Below, piece by piece: positions 51,506-60,407 of a DNA stretch of 64,000 bases. Source of the DNA: Pseudoalteromonas sp. SMS1 (GTDB taxonomy: Bacteria > Pseudomonadota > Gammaproteobacteria > Enterobacterales > Alteromonadaceae); NCBI RefSeq assembly GCF_021530565.1, contig NZ_JAKGBI010000007.1:62001-126000 (forward strand). The letters run 5' to 3'. The notes beneath the pieces are model-generated. The model had not been told where the DNA came from and did not search any database. It worked only from the letters and a program-made list of their open reading frames with translations. Position 1 is the stretch's first letter. The number at the start of each line of letters is the position of its first letter. Position numbers and translations under genes: made by a program.

Positions 51506-53377
51506 ATGCTTAAAACTAGGCCAACGATCCGCGATCATAGCGCAGAGGCGAATCTTTTTGCGCGTCGAGCTTTTGTTGGCTTTGTTTTTGTTGTACTGCT
51601 AATCGGCATACTTTTAAATAACATCTATAGCCTTCAAGTTGAGCAACACGATACCTACCAAACCCGCTCTAATGACAATCGCATCAAGGTGATCCCCATA
51701 GCCCCCAACAGAGGGCTCATTTACGATAGAAATGGGGTATTGCTCGCCGAAAATAGGCCTGTATACAATTTAGAAGTGATCCCAGAACAAGTCGACAATA
51801 TTGAAGCGTCCTTAGACCTCATTGATGACATCATCGAGATCACTGACGCACAAAAAGCCGCCGTCATAAAGAGTAATCGCCGTTCTAGACGATTTAAAAG
51901 CCAAGTATTAAAAGCGCGACTCAATGAACAAGAAGTTGCTATATTTTCAGTCAACCAACACCGCTTCCCTGGTTTCAGCGTTGAAGCGAGGTTGGCTCGC
52001 CATTACCCTTATGGAGATGCGCTAACTCATGCACTTGGCTATGTATCTCGACTTAATAAAAAAGAGCTTACCGAACTGGAGTCGCAAGGACGGGATAAAA
52101 ACTACCGAGCAACGCACGACTTCGGCAAGTTAGGGATCGAAAAGTTCTATGAAGAGCGCCTGCACGGGCAGGTCGGTTCTCAACGGGTTGAAGTGAATAA
52201 CCGCGGACGCATTATTCGTTCACTCAGTGTTGAACCACCTAAACCAGGACAAGATCTGGTTCTTACATTAGACATTGGACTACAAAAAATAGCCCAAGAG
52301 GTTTTACAAGGTGTACGCGGTGCTATTGTTGTCATGGATCCAAAAGATGGTGGGATTCTAGCGCTGTATTCAAACCCAAGTTATGATCCCAATTTATTTG
52401 TCCATGGTATTAGCAGCAAAGATTACCGTGCGCTACTAAACCCTGACAGACCGCTCATTAATCGCGCCACGCAAGGTAGGTATGCACCAGCATCGACCGT
52501 TAAGCCTCATTTGGCGATTTTGGCCCTTGAAGAAGGCGTCGTTACTGAACAAACCAAGATTTGGGATCCAGGCTTCTTCCAAATCCCTAATGTAGATCAC
52601 CGCTGGCGTGACTGGCTGCGCTGGGGGCATGGCCATGTAGATGTGTACAAAGCTATCGAAGAGTCTTGTGATACCTACTTCTATGAAACAGCTTATCGAC
52701 TGGGCATCACTAAAATCAGTAATTTTATGAGTCAATTCGGATTTGGAGACTTATCTGGCATAGACATTCACGAAGAGACATCCGCAATTATGCCGACAAC
52801 AGAATGGAAAAGGCAGCGCTTTAACGAATCGTGGTGGCCCGGTGATACGATCTCTGTGGGCATTGGTCAGGGCTACTGGACTGCAACGCCAATGCAAATT
52901 ACCAATGCAGTTTCAATCTTGGTTAATAAAGGCGTTCATCGCCCCCCTCACCTTGTACAAGTCGCCAAACAAAACAGTGATGTAGAACAGATGTACACCG
53001 AAGAAAAGCCACCAGTGATACTAAAAGACCCTCATAATTGGCAAATTGCCCTAGATGCCATGCACAATACAGTCAAAAAGACGACGGGCACTGCAAACAA
53101 AGCATTTAAAGGGGCAACGTACGATCCTGCTGGAAAAACCGGTACAGCGCAGATTGTAAGCATCGCTCAAGGTGAGAAATATGATGCCGAAAACCTCAAA
53201 GAGAAACACCGAGACAACGGTATTTATGTCGGTTTTGCGCCTTTTAATGATCCACGTATTGTGGTTACCGTCATTGTTGAAAACCAAGGTGGCGGTTCGG
53301 CGATCGCGGCACCGATTGCCCGCAAACTGATGGATTACTATTTTGAAACTTACCCAAGTGACACGGAGGGTAAATGA
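51506..53377 (+). CDS. mrdA: Penicillin-binding protein 2 (elongation transpeptidase)
   Basis: Inner-membrane peptidoglycan transpeptidase of the rod-shape elongasome, partner of RodA, 623 residues. One membrane helix (about 25-45) is followed by a pedestal domain and the transpeptidase domain. The active-site Ser330 in ASTVK (same number as E. coli PBP2), the SCD motif (SxN type) in EESCDTYFY, and KTGTA near residue 548 are all present. It overlaps mrdB by four bases. Confidence 0.97.
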   Translation: MLKTRPTIRDHSAEANLFARRAFVGFVFVVLLIGILLNNIYSLQVEQHDTYQTRSNDNRIKVIPIAPNRGLIYDRNGVLLAENRPVYNLEVIPEQVDNIEASLDLIDDIIEITDAQKAAVIKSNRRSRRFKSQVLKARLNEQEVAIFSVNQHRFPGFSVEARLARHYPYGDALTHALGYVSRLNKKELTELESQGRDKNYRATHDFGKLGIEKFYEERLHGQVGSQRVEVNNRGRIIRSLSVEPPKPGQDLVLTLDIGLQKIAQEVLQGVRGAIVVMDPKDGGILALYSNPSYDPNLFVHGISSKDYRALLNPDRPLINRATQGRYAPASTVKPHLAILALEEGVVTEQTKIWDPGFFQIPNVDHRWRDWLRWGHGHVDVYKAIEESCDTYFYETAYRLGITKISNFMSQFGFGDLSGIDIHEETSAIMPTTEWKRQRFNESWWPGDTISVGIGQGYWTATPMQITNAVSILVNKGVHRPPHLVQVAKQNSDVEQMYTEEKPPVILKDPHNWQIALDAMHNTVKKTTGTANKAFKGATYDPAGKTGTAQIVSIAQGEKYDAENLKEKHRDNGIYVGFAPFNDPRIVVTVIVENQGGGSAIAAPIARKLMDYYFETYPSDTEGK

Positions 53378-54480
53378 ATCAATTGAGAAAGCAACGCTCC
53401 TTTTGGCAGCGCATTCATATTGATCTGCCCCTATTAACCGCATTGTTGGTCATGATGATAGGCAGTTTGGCAGTTGTTTATAGTGCCAGTGGTCAAAATA
53501 TGGATATGATGGCACGCCACGCAACACGTATGCTTGGGGCTATTATCGCATTGGTAATTATGGCGCAGATATCTCCGAACACTTTAAAACGATTGGTAAT
53601 TCCACTGTATTTTATTGGTTTAATCATGTTGATCGGAGTCTTTTTCTTTGGCGTCACCATCAATGGCGCAAAACGCTGGCTAGACATTGGTATCACGCGA
53701 TTTCAACCTTCTGAAATAATGAAACTGGGAGTACCAATGATGGTTGCTTGGTATATTGGCCGACAGCAATTGCCCCCGAAGATATTACACCTCATCATTG
53801 GTTTTGCCATAGTACTGATCCCCACCATCTTGATTCAAAAACAACCCGATCTTGGTACGTCATTATTGATCGCCAGCTCAGGGGTTTTTGTCCTATTTTT
53901 GTCTGGCCTAAGTTGGAAGTTAATTGGCTCTGGCATACTGCTCGCGATACCTGGTGCCTTTGCCATGTGGCACTTTGTCATGCATGAATACCAAAAACAG
54001 CGTGTATTGACCTTACTGGACCCAGAGAGCGACCCATTGGGTGCCGGTTACCACATCATTCAATCAAAAATAGCAATAGGCTCCGGCGGCATTGAAGGTA
54101 AGGGCTGGCTGCAAGGTACACAGTCTCAGCTGGAGTTTTTACCTGAACGGCATACTGACTTTATTTTTTCTGTTCTAAGTGAAGAGTTTGGGCTTCTTGG
54201 AGTAGTGATGCTGTTGAGTGTGTATCTGTTTATTATTGGCCGTGGCCTGTATATCGCCGTGAACGCACAAGAGGCGTTTAGTAAACTACTTGCAGGTGCA
54301 CTTACATTGACCTTTTTCGTTTATATTTTTGTTAATATAGGCATGGTTTCAGGGTTATTACCGGTGGTGGGCGTCCCGCTGCCACTTGTTAGTTACGGTG
54401 GAACGTCTATGGTTACACTGATGGCTGGCTTCGGTATCATCATGGCGATTGCCACAGATAAAAGAATGTTATTAAAATAA
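53374..54480 (+). CDS. mrdB: Rod-shape glycosyltransferase RodA
   Basis: SEDS-family membrane glycosyltransferase that polymerises lipid II in the elongasome with PBP2, 368 residues and about ten helices. Signature segments: GAKRWLDIGITRFQPSEIMKL, the large loop with FLPERHTDFIFSVLSEEFG (containing the conserved Asp), and PLVSYGGTSMV near the C-terminus. Its stop overlaps the rlpA start by one base. Confidence 0.97.
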   Translation: MNQLRKQRSFWQRIHIDLPLLTALLVMMIGSLAVVYSASGQNMDMMARHATRMLGAIIALVIMAQISPNTLKRLVIPLYFIGLIMLIGVFFFGVTINGAKRWLDIGITRFQPSEIMKLGVPMMVAWYIGRQQLPPKILHLIIGFAIVLIPTILIQKQPDLGTSLLIASSGVFVLFLSGLSWKLIGSGILLAIPGAFAMWHFVMHEYQKQRVLTLLDPESDPLGAGYHIIQSKIAIGSGGIEGKGWLQGTQSQLEFLPERHTDFIFSVLSEEFGLLGVVMLLSVYLFIIGRGLYIAVNAQEAFSKLLAGALTLTFFVYIFVNIGMVSGLLPVVGVPLPLVSYGGTSMVTLMAGFGIIMAIATDKRMLLK

Positions 54481-55238
54481 TGAAATCTTTACAATTATTG
54501 TCAATACTAAGCATATTGATTGTATTGAGTGCTTGTAGCAGTCGCTATCATACTCGACAAGACAAAGCGCCTTTGCGCGCGCCGACGGCGCTGGAAATGC
54601 GCGATGCCAAAGTAACCAATGAAACGAAAAGTGTCAGCGCAGGACGCCCTTACACAGTCCTTGGCAAACGCTACAAGCCGATGTCGGATGAAAAAGGGTT
54701 TGTTCAGCAAGGTACTGCATCTTGGTATGGCAGAAAATTTCATGGTTACTACACTTCCAATGGCGAAACTTTCAACATGTTTGATATGACAGCGGCGCAT
54801 AAAACGCTGCCATTACCAAGTTTTGTCAAAGTAACAAATCTAGAAAACAACAAGTCAGCGATTGTGAGAGTCAATGACAGAGGTCCGTTTCATGACGACC
54901 GGGTGATAGATTTGTCCTACGCTGCGGCCTACAAACTGGGCTATCACTTACAAGGTACAGCGCAGGTTAAGATTGAGGCCATTACCATAGATAGAAAAAC
55001 GCCTCGTCTAACCTATGTTCAGGTTGCCGCAGCAAGCAATGAAAGTAATGTTCAAGCACTTGCCACTAAGTTGGCAGGTAAGTTTGCGCTCGGTACACCT
55101 ATCGCTTATGAAGATAATCTCTACAAATTGCGACTTGGACCGATTTTAGATGACCAGCAGGCGCAAAAAGTGCTAAAAACCTTACAAGAAGGCGAATTTA
55201 ATAAAGCTTTCTTGCTTTACACAGAGCAGGAACTTTAA
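54480..55238 (+). CDS. rlpA: Septal-ring lytic transglycosylase lipoprotein RlpA
   Basis: Outer-membrane lipoprotein of 252 residues. The lipobox LSAC gives acylated Cys19. A double-psi beta-barrel domain (about 78-165) contains GTASWYGRKFHGYYTSNGE and VNDRGPFHDDRVIDLS, the active-site region. A SPOR domain (about 178-250) binds denuded glycan strands at the septum. In Pseudomonas RlpA cleaves glycan lacking stem peptides. No mltB gene lies between mrdB and rlpA here. Confidence 0.94.
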   Translation: MKSLQLLSILSILIVLSACSSRYHTRQDKAPLRAPTALEMRDAKVTNETKSVSAGRPYTVLGKRYKPMSDEKGFVQQGTASWYGRKFHGYYTSNGETFNMFDMTAAHKTLPLPSFVKVTNLENNKSAIVRVNDRGPFHDDRVIDLSYAAAYKLGYHLQGTAQVKIEAITIDRKTPRLTYVQVAAASNESNVQALATKLAGKFALGTPIAYEDNLYKLRLGPILDDQQAQKVLKTLQEGEFNKAFLLYTEQEL

Positions 55239-55374
55239 AATAACCTAAACGATTAACTCGTTCTTGTCCGACTAGTCAGTAACAGTGGCTTTAATACACA
55301 TACTTTTGGACAAGAAGTAAATCAGCTGTTCAGTCGAAAATAAAGCACTGTTCAGAACCAAATAGAAAGCGAGC

Positions 55375-56541
55375 ATGATGACAGTATTTAAACCAAAAAT
55401 TGTAAAAAAAATCCTTGGTGTTGTGTGTTCTTTGTCACTGTTTTCAGCAAGTGCACAGATCATTCCGTCTCCACCTCAAATTAATGCAAAAGGCTATTTC
55501 CTTGTGGACTTCACAACCGGGAAAGTCATTGCTGAGGGCGAAGCAGATACCAAATTACTTCCAGCTAGCTTAACAAAAATGATGACCAGCTATGTAATTG
55601 GTACAGAAATTTCAGCTGGAAATATCGCGCCAACAGATATGGTTACAATCAGTGAGAACGCGTGGGCAAAAAACTTCCCTGGTTCTTCGGTTATGTTTAT
55701 CGAGGTTGGTAAAAAAGTCAGTGTAGACGATCTGAATCATGGCATTATTATTCAGTCAGGTAATGACGCCTGTGTTGCAATGGCCGAACACATAGCCGGT
55801 AGTGAAAGTGCATTCGCAGACCTCATGAATGCCCATGCCGAAAAGTTAGGCATGACCAATAGCTTCTTCGTAAACAGTCATGGTCTTGATGCACCAGAGC
55901 AGTTTACAACACCACGCGATATGGCAACATTAGGCGCTGCCCTTATTAAAGATGTGCCAGAAGAGTATGCTCTATACAAGCAAAAGTCATTTACATTCAA
56001 TGGTATTAAGCAATATAACCGTAATTCTCTATTATGGGATGCCAGCCTTGATGTAGACGGCATTAAAACAGGTCATACCGCAGAAGCTGGCTACAGCCTT
56101 GTGACGTCAGCAACAAAAGGCGATATGCGACTGATAGCCGTGGTAATGGGCACAGCCAGTGAGCGCGCAAGAAAGGTAGAGAGTAAAAAGCTACTAAACT
56201 ACGGCTTTAGATTCTTTGAAACGATTACGCCTTATAAAGCCGGAGACAGCTTTGCAGACCAACAGATCTGGATGGGTAACAAGAAAACCGTTTCTCTTGG
56301 CATTACCCAAGATACGCCAATCACGATCCCTCGAGGTCAGCGCAAAAATCTAAAAGCGCATTTCGAGCTTGATCAAACACTGACGGCGCCATTAGCGAAA
56401 GGCAGTAAAGTGGGTACTTTATTCCTTCAACTTGAAGGCGAAGATATTGCACAATACCCGTTAGTTACGCTAGAAGAAATTGAAGAAGGCAGTTTCTTTA
56501 GCCGCATATACGACTACTTACGTTTACAGATCATGCAATAA
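55375..56541 (+). CDS. dacA: D-alanyl-D-alanine carboxypeptidase (PBP5/6 type)
   Basis: Periplasmic enzyme trimming the terminal D-Ala of peptidoglycan stem peptides, 388 residues. A signal peptide ends near SASAQ (28). Active-site motifs: SLTK at 65-68, SGND (SxN type) in IQSGNDACVA, and KTGHTAEAGYS. The C-terminal amphipathic helix (SRIYDYLRLQIMQ) anchors it to the inner membrane, as in PBP5. A strong terminator follows, dividing the cluster before ybeD. Confidence 0.96.
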   Translation: MMTVFKPKIVKKILGVVCSLSLFSASAQIIPSPPQINAKGYFLVDFTTGKVIAEGEADTKLLPASLTKMMTSYVIGTEISAGNIAPTDMVTISENAWAKNFPGSSVMFIEVGKKVSVDDLNHGIIIQSGNDACVAMAEHIAGSESAFADLMNAHAEKLGMTNSFFVNSHGLDAPEQFTTPRDMATLGAALIKDVPEEYALYKQKSFTFNGIKQYNRNSLLWDASLDVDGIKTGHTAEAGYSLVTSATKGDMRLIAVVMGTASERARKVESKKLLNYGFRFFETITPYKAGDSFADQQIWMGNKKTVSLGITQDTPITIPRGQRKNLKAHFELDQTLTAPLAKGSKVGTLFLQLEGEDIAQYPLVTLEEIEEGSFFSRIYDYLRLQIMQ

Positions 56542-56571
56542 CCCTGACCTGAGTAAGTATATAAACACATG

Positions 56572-56590
56572 ACGCCTCTTCTAGAGGCGT
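56572..56590 (+). terminator. Rho-independent terminator of dacA
   Basis: ACGCCTCT and AGAGGCGT form a perfect 8-bp stem with a TCT loop, followed by eight or more T, 31 bases after the stop. Confidence 0.93.
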
Positions 56591-56703
56591 TTTTTTTTGC
56601 TCCAAAAATGATAGAATGCCGCCATTATTAAGGTAATGATGCCTAAGTGAAAACGATTCACATTACACAATCATTGCTTAGTATCTGTAGTGAGGAAACC
56701 GTC

Positions 56704-56982
56704 GTGGTAAAACCTGTAAAAAACACTAAGTTTGATGAGTACTTAGAATTTCCATGCCCATTTACTTTCAAAGTAATGGGGCTAGCTAATGTAGACCTAA
56801 CGGACCAAATTCTTGCTAAACTGCAAACAATTGCCCCGGGAGATTACGCGCCTAAGGTCAAACCAAGCAGTAAAGGCACTTATGAGTCGGTCACTTTAGT
56901 TGCAACTGTGACTTCGAAAGAGCACATAGAGCAAATTTACACTGAACTTGGCAGTATTGAAGCTGTACGTTACGTACTGTAA
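56704..56982 (+). CDS. ybeD: YbeD-like DUF493 protein
   Basis: Small soluble protein, about 92 residues, with an ACT-like fold. E. coli YbeD is 87 residues and begins just before LLEFPTPFTYKVMG. The matching segment here, [14 protein letters not shown], and an SD-like GAGGA seven bases upstream support the GTG at 56704 rather than an earlier GTG at 56647. The conserved [20 protein letters not shown] is present. Function unproven; it always sits before lipB, which suggests a link to lipoate. Confidence 0.9.
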   Translation: MVKPVKNTKFDEYLEFPCPFTFKVMGLANVDLTDQILAKLQTIAPGDYAPKVKPSSKGTYESVTLVATVTSKEHIEQIYTELGSIEAVRYVL

Positions 56983-56998
56983 TAAGTGAAGGAAGTCC

Positions 56999-57652
56999 AT
57001 GAGCAACCAAAGCGTCATCATTCGCCACTTGGGGCGGCAAAGCTATGAGCCTATCTGGCAAAAAATGCAAACCTTCACCGATCAACGTGATGACTCAGCT
57101 GCCGATGAAATCTGGCTAGTAGAGCATGAGCCGGTATTTACCCAAGGACAAGCAGGTAAAGCGGAACATGTGCTTGCACCAGGTGATATACCCGTGGTCA
57201 AAGTCGATCGGGGTGGTCAAGTTACCTACCATGGACCCGGACAGCAAATGATGTACGTTTTATTTAATTTGCGCCGCTTAAAAATAGGGGTTCGCGAGCT
57301 AGTCACTTGGCTCGAAGAAACCATCATCGATGCATTGCAAGATTACAGTATCAATGCCTATGCCAAACCTGATGCACCAGGTGTTTACGTCGATGATTGC
57401 AAAGTTGCTTCACTGGGTCTAAGAGTTAGAAGAGGCTGCTCATTTCATGGGTTAGCACTGAACGTGAATATGGACCTAAGCCCATTTCTGCGTATTAATC
57501 CATGTGGTTATGCCGGAATGGAAATGGTACAAACGAGCGAAATCAATGGCCCTGCCTCGCTAGAACAAGCGGGTCAAGGGCTAATAAAACATATGCTTAA
57601 GCGCCTAAACGCTGAGCATGTTGTTCACACTGAAGGGTTTGAGAACGAATGA
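56999..57652 (+). CDS. lipB: Octanoyltransferase LipB
   Basis: Cytosolic enzyme transferring octanoyl groups from acyl carrier protein to lipoyl domains, first step of lipoate synthesis, 217 residues. Conserved: [14 protein letters not shown], the catalytic Lys in [13 protein letters not shown], the [11 protein letters not shown] strand and the catalytic Cys in [11 protein letters not shown]. It overlaps lipA by four bases, matching the pathway order. Confidence 0.97.
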   Translation: MSNQSVIIRHLGRQSYEPIWQKMQTFTDQRDDSAADEIWLVEHEPVFTQGQAGKAEHVLAPGDIPVVKVDRGGQVTYHGPGQQMMYVLFNLRRLKIGVRELVTWLEETIIDALQDYSINAYAKPDAPGVYVDDCKVASLGLRVRRGCSFHGLALNVNMDLSPFLRINPCGYAGMEMVQTSEINGPASLEQAGQGLIKHMLKRLNAEHVVHTEGFENE

Positions 57653-58614
57653 GTAAGCCAGTCAAAATGGAACCGGGTGTAAAGCTGCGTGATGCCGAAA
57701 AAATGGCATTGATCCCGGTAAAAGTCCTACCAACTGAACGCGAACAAATGCTACGAAAGCCTGAGTGGCTAAAAATTCGTCTGCCAAAGTCAAGCGAGCG
57801 AATTGAAGGGATTAAAAGCGCCATGAGAAAGCATGGCCTCCATTCCGTATGTGAAGAAGCGTCATGCCCTAACCTATCTGAGTGCTTTAACCACGGTACT
57901 GCTACTTTTATGATATTAGGCGCGATCTGTACTCGCCGCTGTCCATTCTGTGACGTTGCACACGGACGACCTCTAAAGCCTGATGCCGCAGAGCCAGAGA
58001 AGCTAGCACTTACCATCAAAGACATGAAGCTCAAGTATGTTGTTATTACTTCAGTTGACCGTGATGATTTACGAGACGGCGGTGCACAGCACTTTGCTGA
58101 CTGTATCCGTGAGATCCGCAAGCACAATCCAGGGATCACCATAGAGATTCTAGTCCCTGATTTCCGTGGTCGTATGGAACGTGCGCTTGAGATCTTAACT
58201 GAGACACCACCGGATGTCTTCAACCACAACTTAGAAACAGCACCGAGACTCTATAAACTGGCACGTCCAGGTGCTGACTATAAATGGTCACTCGAATTAC
58301 TGCGCCGCTTCAAAGAAGCCCATCCAGAAGTGAAAACTAAATCTGGTTTGATGGTAGGTTTGGGCGAGGAAATCTCAGAAATTGAAGAAGTACTCAGAGA
58401 TTTACGCGAGCATAATGTTGATATGCTCACAGTGGGTCAATACCTTGCGCCTTCCAAGCACCACCTACCGGTAAAGCGTTATGTGCCACCGGTTGAGTTC
58501 GACGCGTTAAAAGAGTATGCCGATGAAATAGGGTTCTCGCACGCTGCCTGCGGACCATTTGTGCGCTCAAGCTATCATGCAGATCAACAGGCTGCGGGCA
58601 AAGAAGTGAAATAA
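57649..58614 (+). CDS. lipA: Lipoyl synthase LipA
   Basis: Radical-SAM enzyme inserting two sulfurs into protein-bound octanoyl groups, 321 residues. Two iron-sulfur sites are visible: the auxiliary cluster in [12 protein letters not shown] and the radical-[11 protein letters not shown]. The C-terminal RSSYHADQQ includes the conserved Ser that binds the auxiliary cluster. It ends the cluster that begins at leuS and is followed by a strong terminator. Confidence 0.97.
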   Translation: MSKPVKMEPGVKLRDAEKMALIPVKVLPTEREQMLRKPEWLKIRLPKSSERIEGIKSAMRKHGLHSVCEEASCPNLSECFNHGTATFMILGAICTRRCPFCDVAHGRPLKPDAAEPEKLALTIKDMKLKYVVITSVDRDDLRDGGAQHFADCIREIRKHNPGITIEILVPDFRGRMERALEILTETPPDVFNHNLETAPRLYKLARPGADYKWSLELLRRFKEAHPEVKTKSGLMVGLGEEISEIEEVLRDLREHNVDMLTVGQYLAPSKHHLPVKRYVPPVEFDALKEYADEIGFSHAACGPFVRSSYHADQQAAGKEVK

Positions 58615-58637
58615 ACTTCACAGCCAACTTACATCAC

Positions 58638-58664
58638 AAAAGCAAGCGGCCATCGCTTGCTTTT
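58638..58664 (+). terminator. Rho-independent terminator of lipA
   Basis: An 11-bp stem, AAAAGCAAGCG and CGCTTGCTTTT, with a 5-base loop and following T run, 23 bases after the lipA stop. Confidence 0.92.
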
Positions 58665-58670
58665 TTGTTT

Positions 58671-59390
58671 CTAGGCCGTCAATTTTATACTCAACGCATC
58701 TTTCCACGTATGAATTAAGTTTGGGTTCGTCAAGTTAAATACCTTTGTCACCATGCTCTTACCTGCCGCATTTGCGCTCTCAATAATTGAAATAATACCG
58801 ATTTTGCATCGTTTAGCCTGTCTTTACCATTAAATAACCCAAGAGATACGCCACGATTAGGTAAAGTGGTAAACAAGCCTGTGAATTCTGATTGTTGACG
58901 CTCAATTTGCTCTTTATCTTGTATGCTGAAGGGTAACTAAATGAATCAGGTTGATAGCTACATTTACCAGCAGGTTCTACAGGTATTTGTCAATCAACAA
59001 TGAAGGCTTCAGGCATGAGTATCAAGCTCATCCATGCAGCGAATATGTGCAGATTCGGTATCTAATAAAGTAGATTCATCATTCTAGTCAGCTTTATGAG
59101 TAAGGCTAGCATGACTGCTGTCGTCCTAAGTCACAGTCAGGTGATTTAAAAAAATGAGTTTTACTCGAATATACATTGGCAATATGTACAATGGCTTTAC
59201 ACATTTTTCAGCCGGACAGTGATCATTAATATATGTGCTCTGTAACTGACAATATTGACCGATTTCACAGGACCGGATGCATAGTTTGTTATGCGCTCAA
59301 ACCTATCGATGTCGCTAACATTTTTAGCCAGTGCAAGTACCATAAAGCTTGGTAAGAGTGCCGCACCAAGCATAACTTTAAAAGCTTCAT
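58671..59390 (-). pseudogene. Decayed gene for a secreted, cysteine-containing protein
   Basis: Remains of one minus-strand gene of about 240 codons. It starts at an ATG at 59390 preceded by AAAGGAA, with a signal-like region (MKLLK, then VMLGAALLPSFMVLALA in the next frame). Coherent pieces then alternate between frames: IRSCEIGQYCQLQSTYINDH, HIANVYSSKTHFFKSPDCDL, TLLDTESAHIRCMDELD, VEPAGKCSYQPDSFSYPSAY, LFTTLPNRGVSLGLFNGKDR, and ESANAAGKSMVTKVFNL ending in LSIKLTA and a stop at 58671-58673. At least five frameshifts and in-frame stops at 59084-59086 (TAG) and 58990-58992 (TGA) block translation. I do not recognise the family. The neighbouring genes are intact, so sequencing error is less likely than genuine decay. 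Confidence 0.55.
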
Positions 59391-59724
59391 CGTAATTCCT
59401 TTCACAGTGAGTTTTAAACAATGAACACGCAATCACTGTTCGCATCCGTTATTCATGTACAAACTCGCACTCAGCAGCCACTCCCGCAATAGTCATCACT
59501 TTAATATACTATTTAACTGGTGTTTCTATCTAAATCTTAAACTTAAAAATGAAGACATACATTCAATAACCCACTTAGAAAAAGCCTCATAGCCCCCGTA
59601 TACAAACACGCTTAATCCTATTCAAAGATCCGAAAAAGGTAATAAAACAATGCCTCAGAGTGTCATATTTACCGCTGTTCACGCTTTAAAATGCACAAAA
59701 ATAGACTCTAACACATACATTATT

Positions 59725-59739
59725 CAATTTATTACGCAC
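59725..59739. repeat. 15-bp repeat CAATTTATTACGCAC, left copy
   Basis: Identical over 15 bases and in the same orientation to 60276-60290. The two copies lie on either side of the XRE regulator gene. Each contains the ATTACGCA motif. Confidence 0.7.
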
Positions 59740-59755
59740 TTCCCTAAGAAGTGCG
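59735..59755 (-). terminator. Possible terminator of the XRE regulator gene
   Basis: CGCACTTC and GAAGTGCG form an 8-bp stem with a 5-base loop, 45 bases after the regulator stop. On the minus strand it is followed by A/T-rich sequence without a clean T run. Confidence 0.45.
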
Positions 59756-59799
59756 CGATTGTGTACTCGTTGTCCATGATGACTTCTTTATTTAAAAAA

Positions 59800-60138
59800 T
59801 TACGCAATGAGTTCTGGATTATTTCTAACCCCTTCTATCGCCTGAGTGATATTCATCAAATACACATCTTCGATTAGCGAAATAACATCATTCCAGCGAG
59901 GGTTATATTCGTTATTTTCCCAACGCCTTAAAGTGCGCTCTTCAATCCCATAGCAAGCCGCAGATTCTGCTTGTGTAAAACCACGACATTTTCGCGCATA
60001 TTTAAGTAGTTGCGCTCCCTTTGGCGTACGCACTAGTTCACTCGATGAAGGGGTTGCATCTGGTGTTTGCTGCGCCGTAACTAAGCGCTGTGACAGTCTT
60101 ACTTTCATTTGAGCGTTGAAGATTGATTGTTTGGCCAT
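59800..60138 (-). CDS. Small XRE-type (HTH) transcriptional regulator
   Basis: DNA-binding protein of 112 residues, starting at the ATG at 60138 behind AAGGAAAGCGGAA; the longer frame upstream is unsupported. The N-terminal third is basic and polar (MAKQSIFNAQMKVRLSQRL). The helix-turn-helix covers about 38-85, with GFTQAESAACYGIEERTLRRWE as its core, so the recognition helix lies near ERTLRRW. A short helical tail follows. No catalytic domain. It is divergent from the S24 repressor, as cro or cI-type partners are in phages. Several ATTACGCA sites lie in the shared region. Targets unknown. Confidence 0.78.
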   Translation of the reverse strand: MAKQSIFNAQMKVRLSQRLVTAQQTPDATPSSSELVRTPKGAQLLKYARKCRGFTQAESAACYGIEERTLRRWENNEYNPRWNDVISLIEDVYLMNITQAIEGVRNNPELIA

Positions 60139-60156
60139 TTCCGCTTTCCTTATTTT

Positions 60157-60321
60157 ATTACGCAAGTAAGTTAAATGAGTACTATGGGTACATAAATAGT
60201 TGTTATAACTTACTGCTGTTAATACATCCTGAATCAAAAAATGTCAGTCTGCGTAATTTTTTAAGAATTATAGAGCAATTTATTACGCACAACAACCCAT
60301 ATCTTTTCACTTTTTGCGTAA
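60157..60321. promoter_or_regulatory. Cluster of four ATTACGCA/TTACGCA operator-like sites
   Basis: Copies at 60157-60164 (ATTACGCA), 60250-60257 (TGCGTAAT), 60282-60289 (ATTACGCA) and 60315-60321 (TGCGTAA, seven-base core). A near copy, TGTGTAAT, is at 60371-60378. The inner pair is an inverted repeat. Two further exact copies lie outside, at 59731-59738 and 59799-59806. The placement between divergent regulators, just upstream of the repressor promoter, suggests binding sites for one of them. Confidence 0.6.
60276..60290. repeat. 15-bp repeat CAATTTATTACGCAC, right copy
   Basis: Second copy of the repeat at 59725-59739, within the regulators' control region. Confidence 0.7.
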
Positions 60322-60330
60322 AAAATTGCA

Positions 60331-60359
60331 TTGAGTTTATTTTTAAAGCTCTTTATAAT
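60331..60359 (+). promoter_or_regulatory. Predicted sigma-70 promoter of the S24 repressor
   Basis: TTGAGT (-35), a 17-base spacer and a perfect TATAAT (-10). It fires towards the repressor gene starting at 60408. A TGCGTAA site ends ten bases upstream of the -35 box, and a near copy (60371-60378) lies at the likely start of the transcript. Confidence 0.75.
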
Positions 60360-60407
60360 GCGTCTATTACTGTGTAATAGAAGCCACCTAGGACTTAAAA
60401 ACCCATT

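Larger units (their letters stand above)
59391..59799. other. Non-coding stretch between the decayed gene and the XRE regulator
   Basis: A/T-rich, with no supported gene; a 75-codon plus-strand frame at 59650 runs into the antisense of the regulator and looks like chance. It holds one ATTACGCA site inside a 15-base repeat (59725-59739) and a hairpin at 59735-59755. Confidence 0.45.

Noticed and set aside
59197..59445. An 82-codon minus-strand frame that looks like a complete small gene
   Set aside because: Its middle carries the signal-like part of the longer decayed gene, and its ends run out of frame with the better protein pieces on both sides. It is more likely one fragment of the pseudogene at 58671-59390.
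59650..59877. A 75-codon plus-strand frame after a possible AGGTAAT ribosome site
   Set aside because: It overlaps the antisense of the XRE gene, has no recognisable protein character and covers the hairpin and the ATTACGCA sites.
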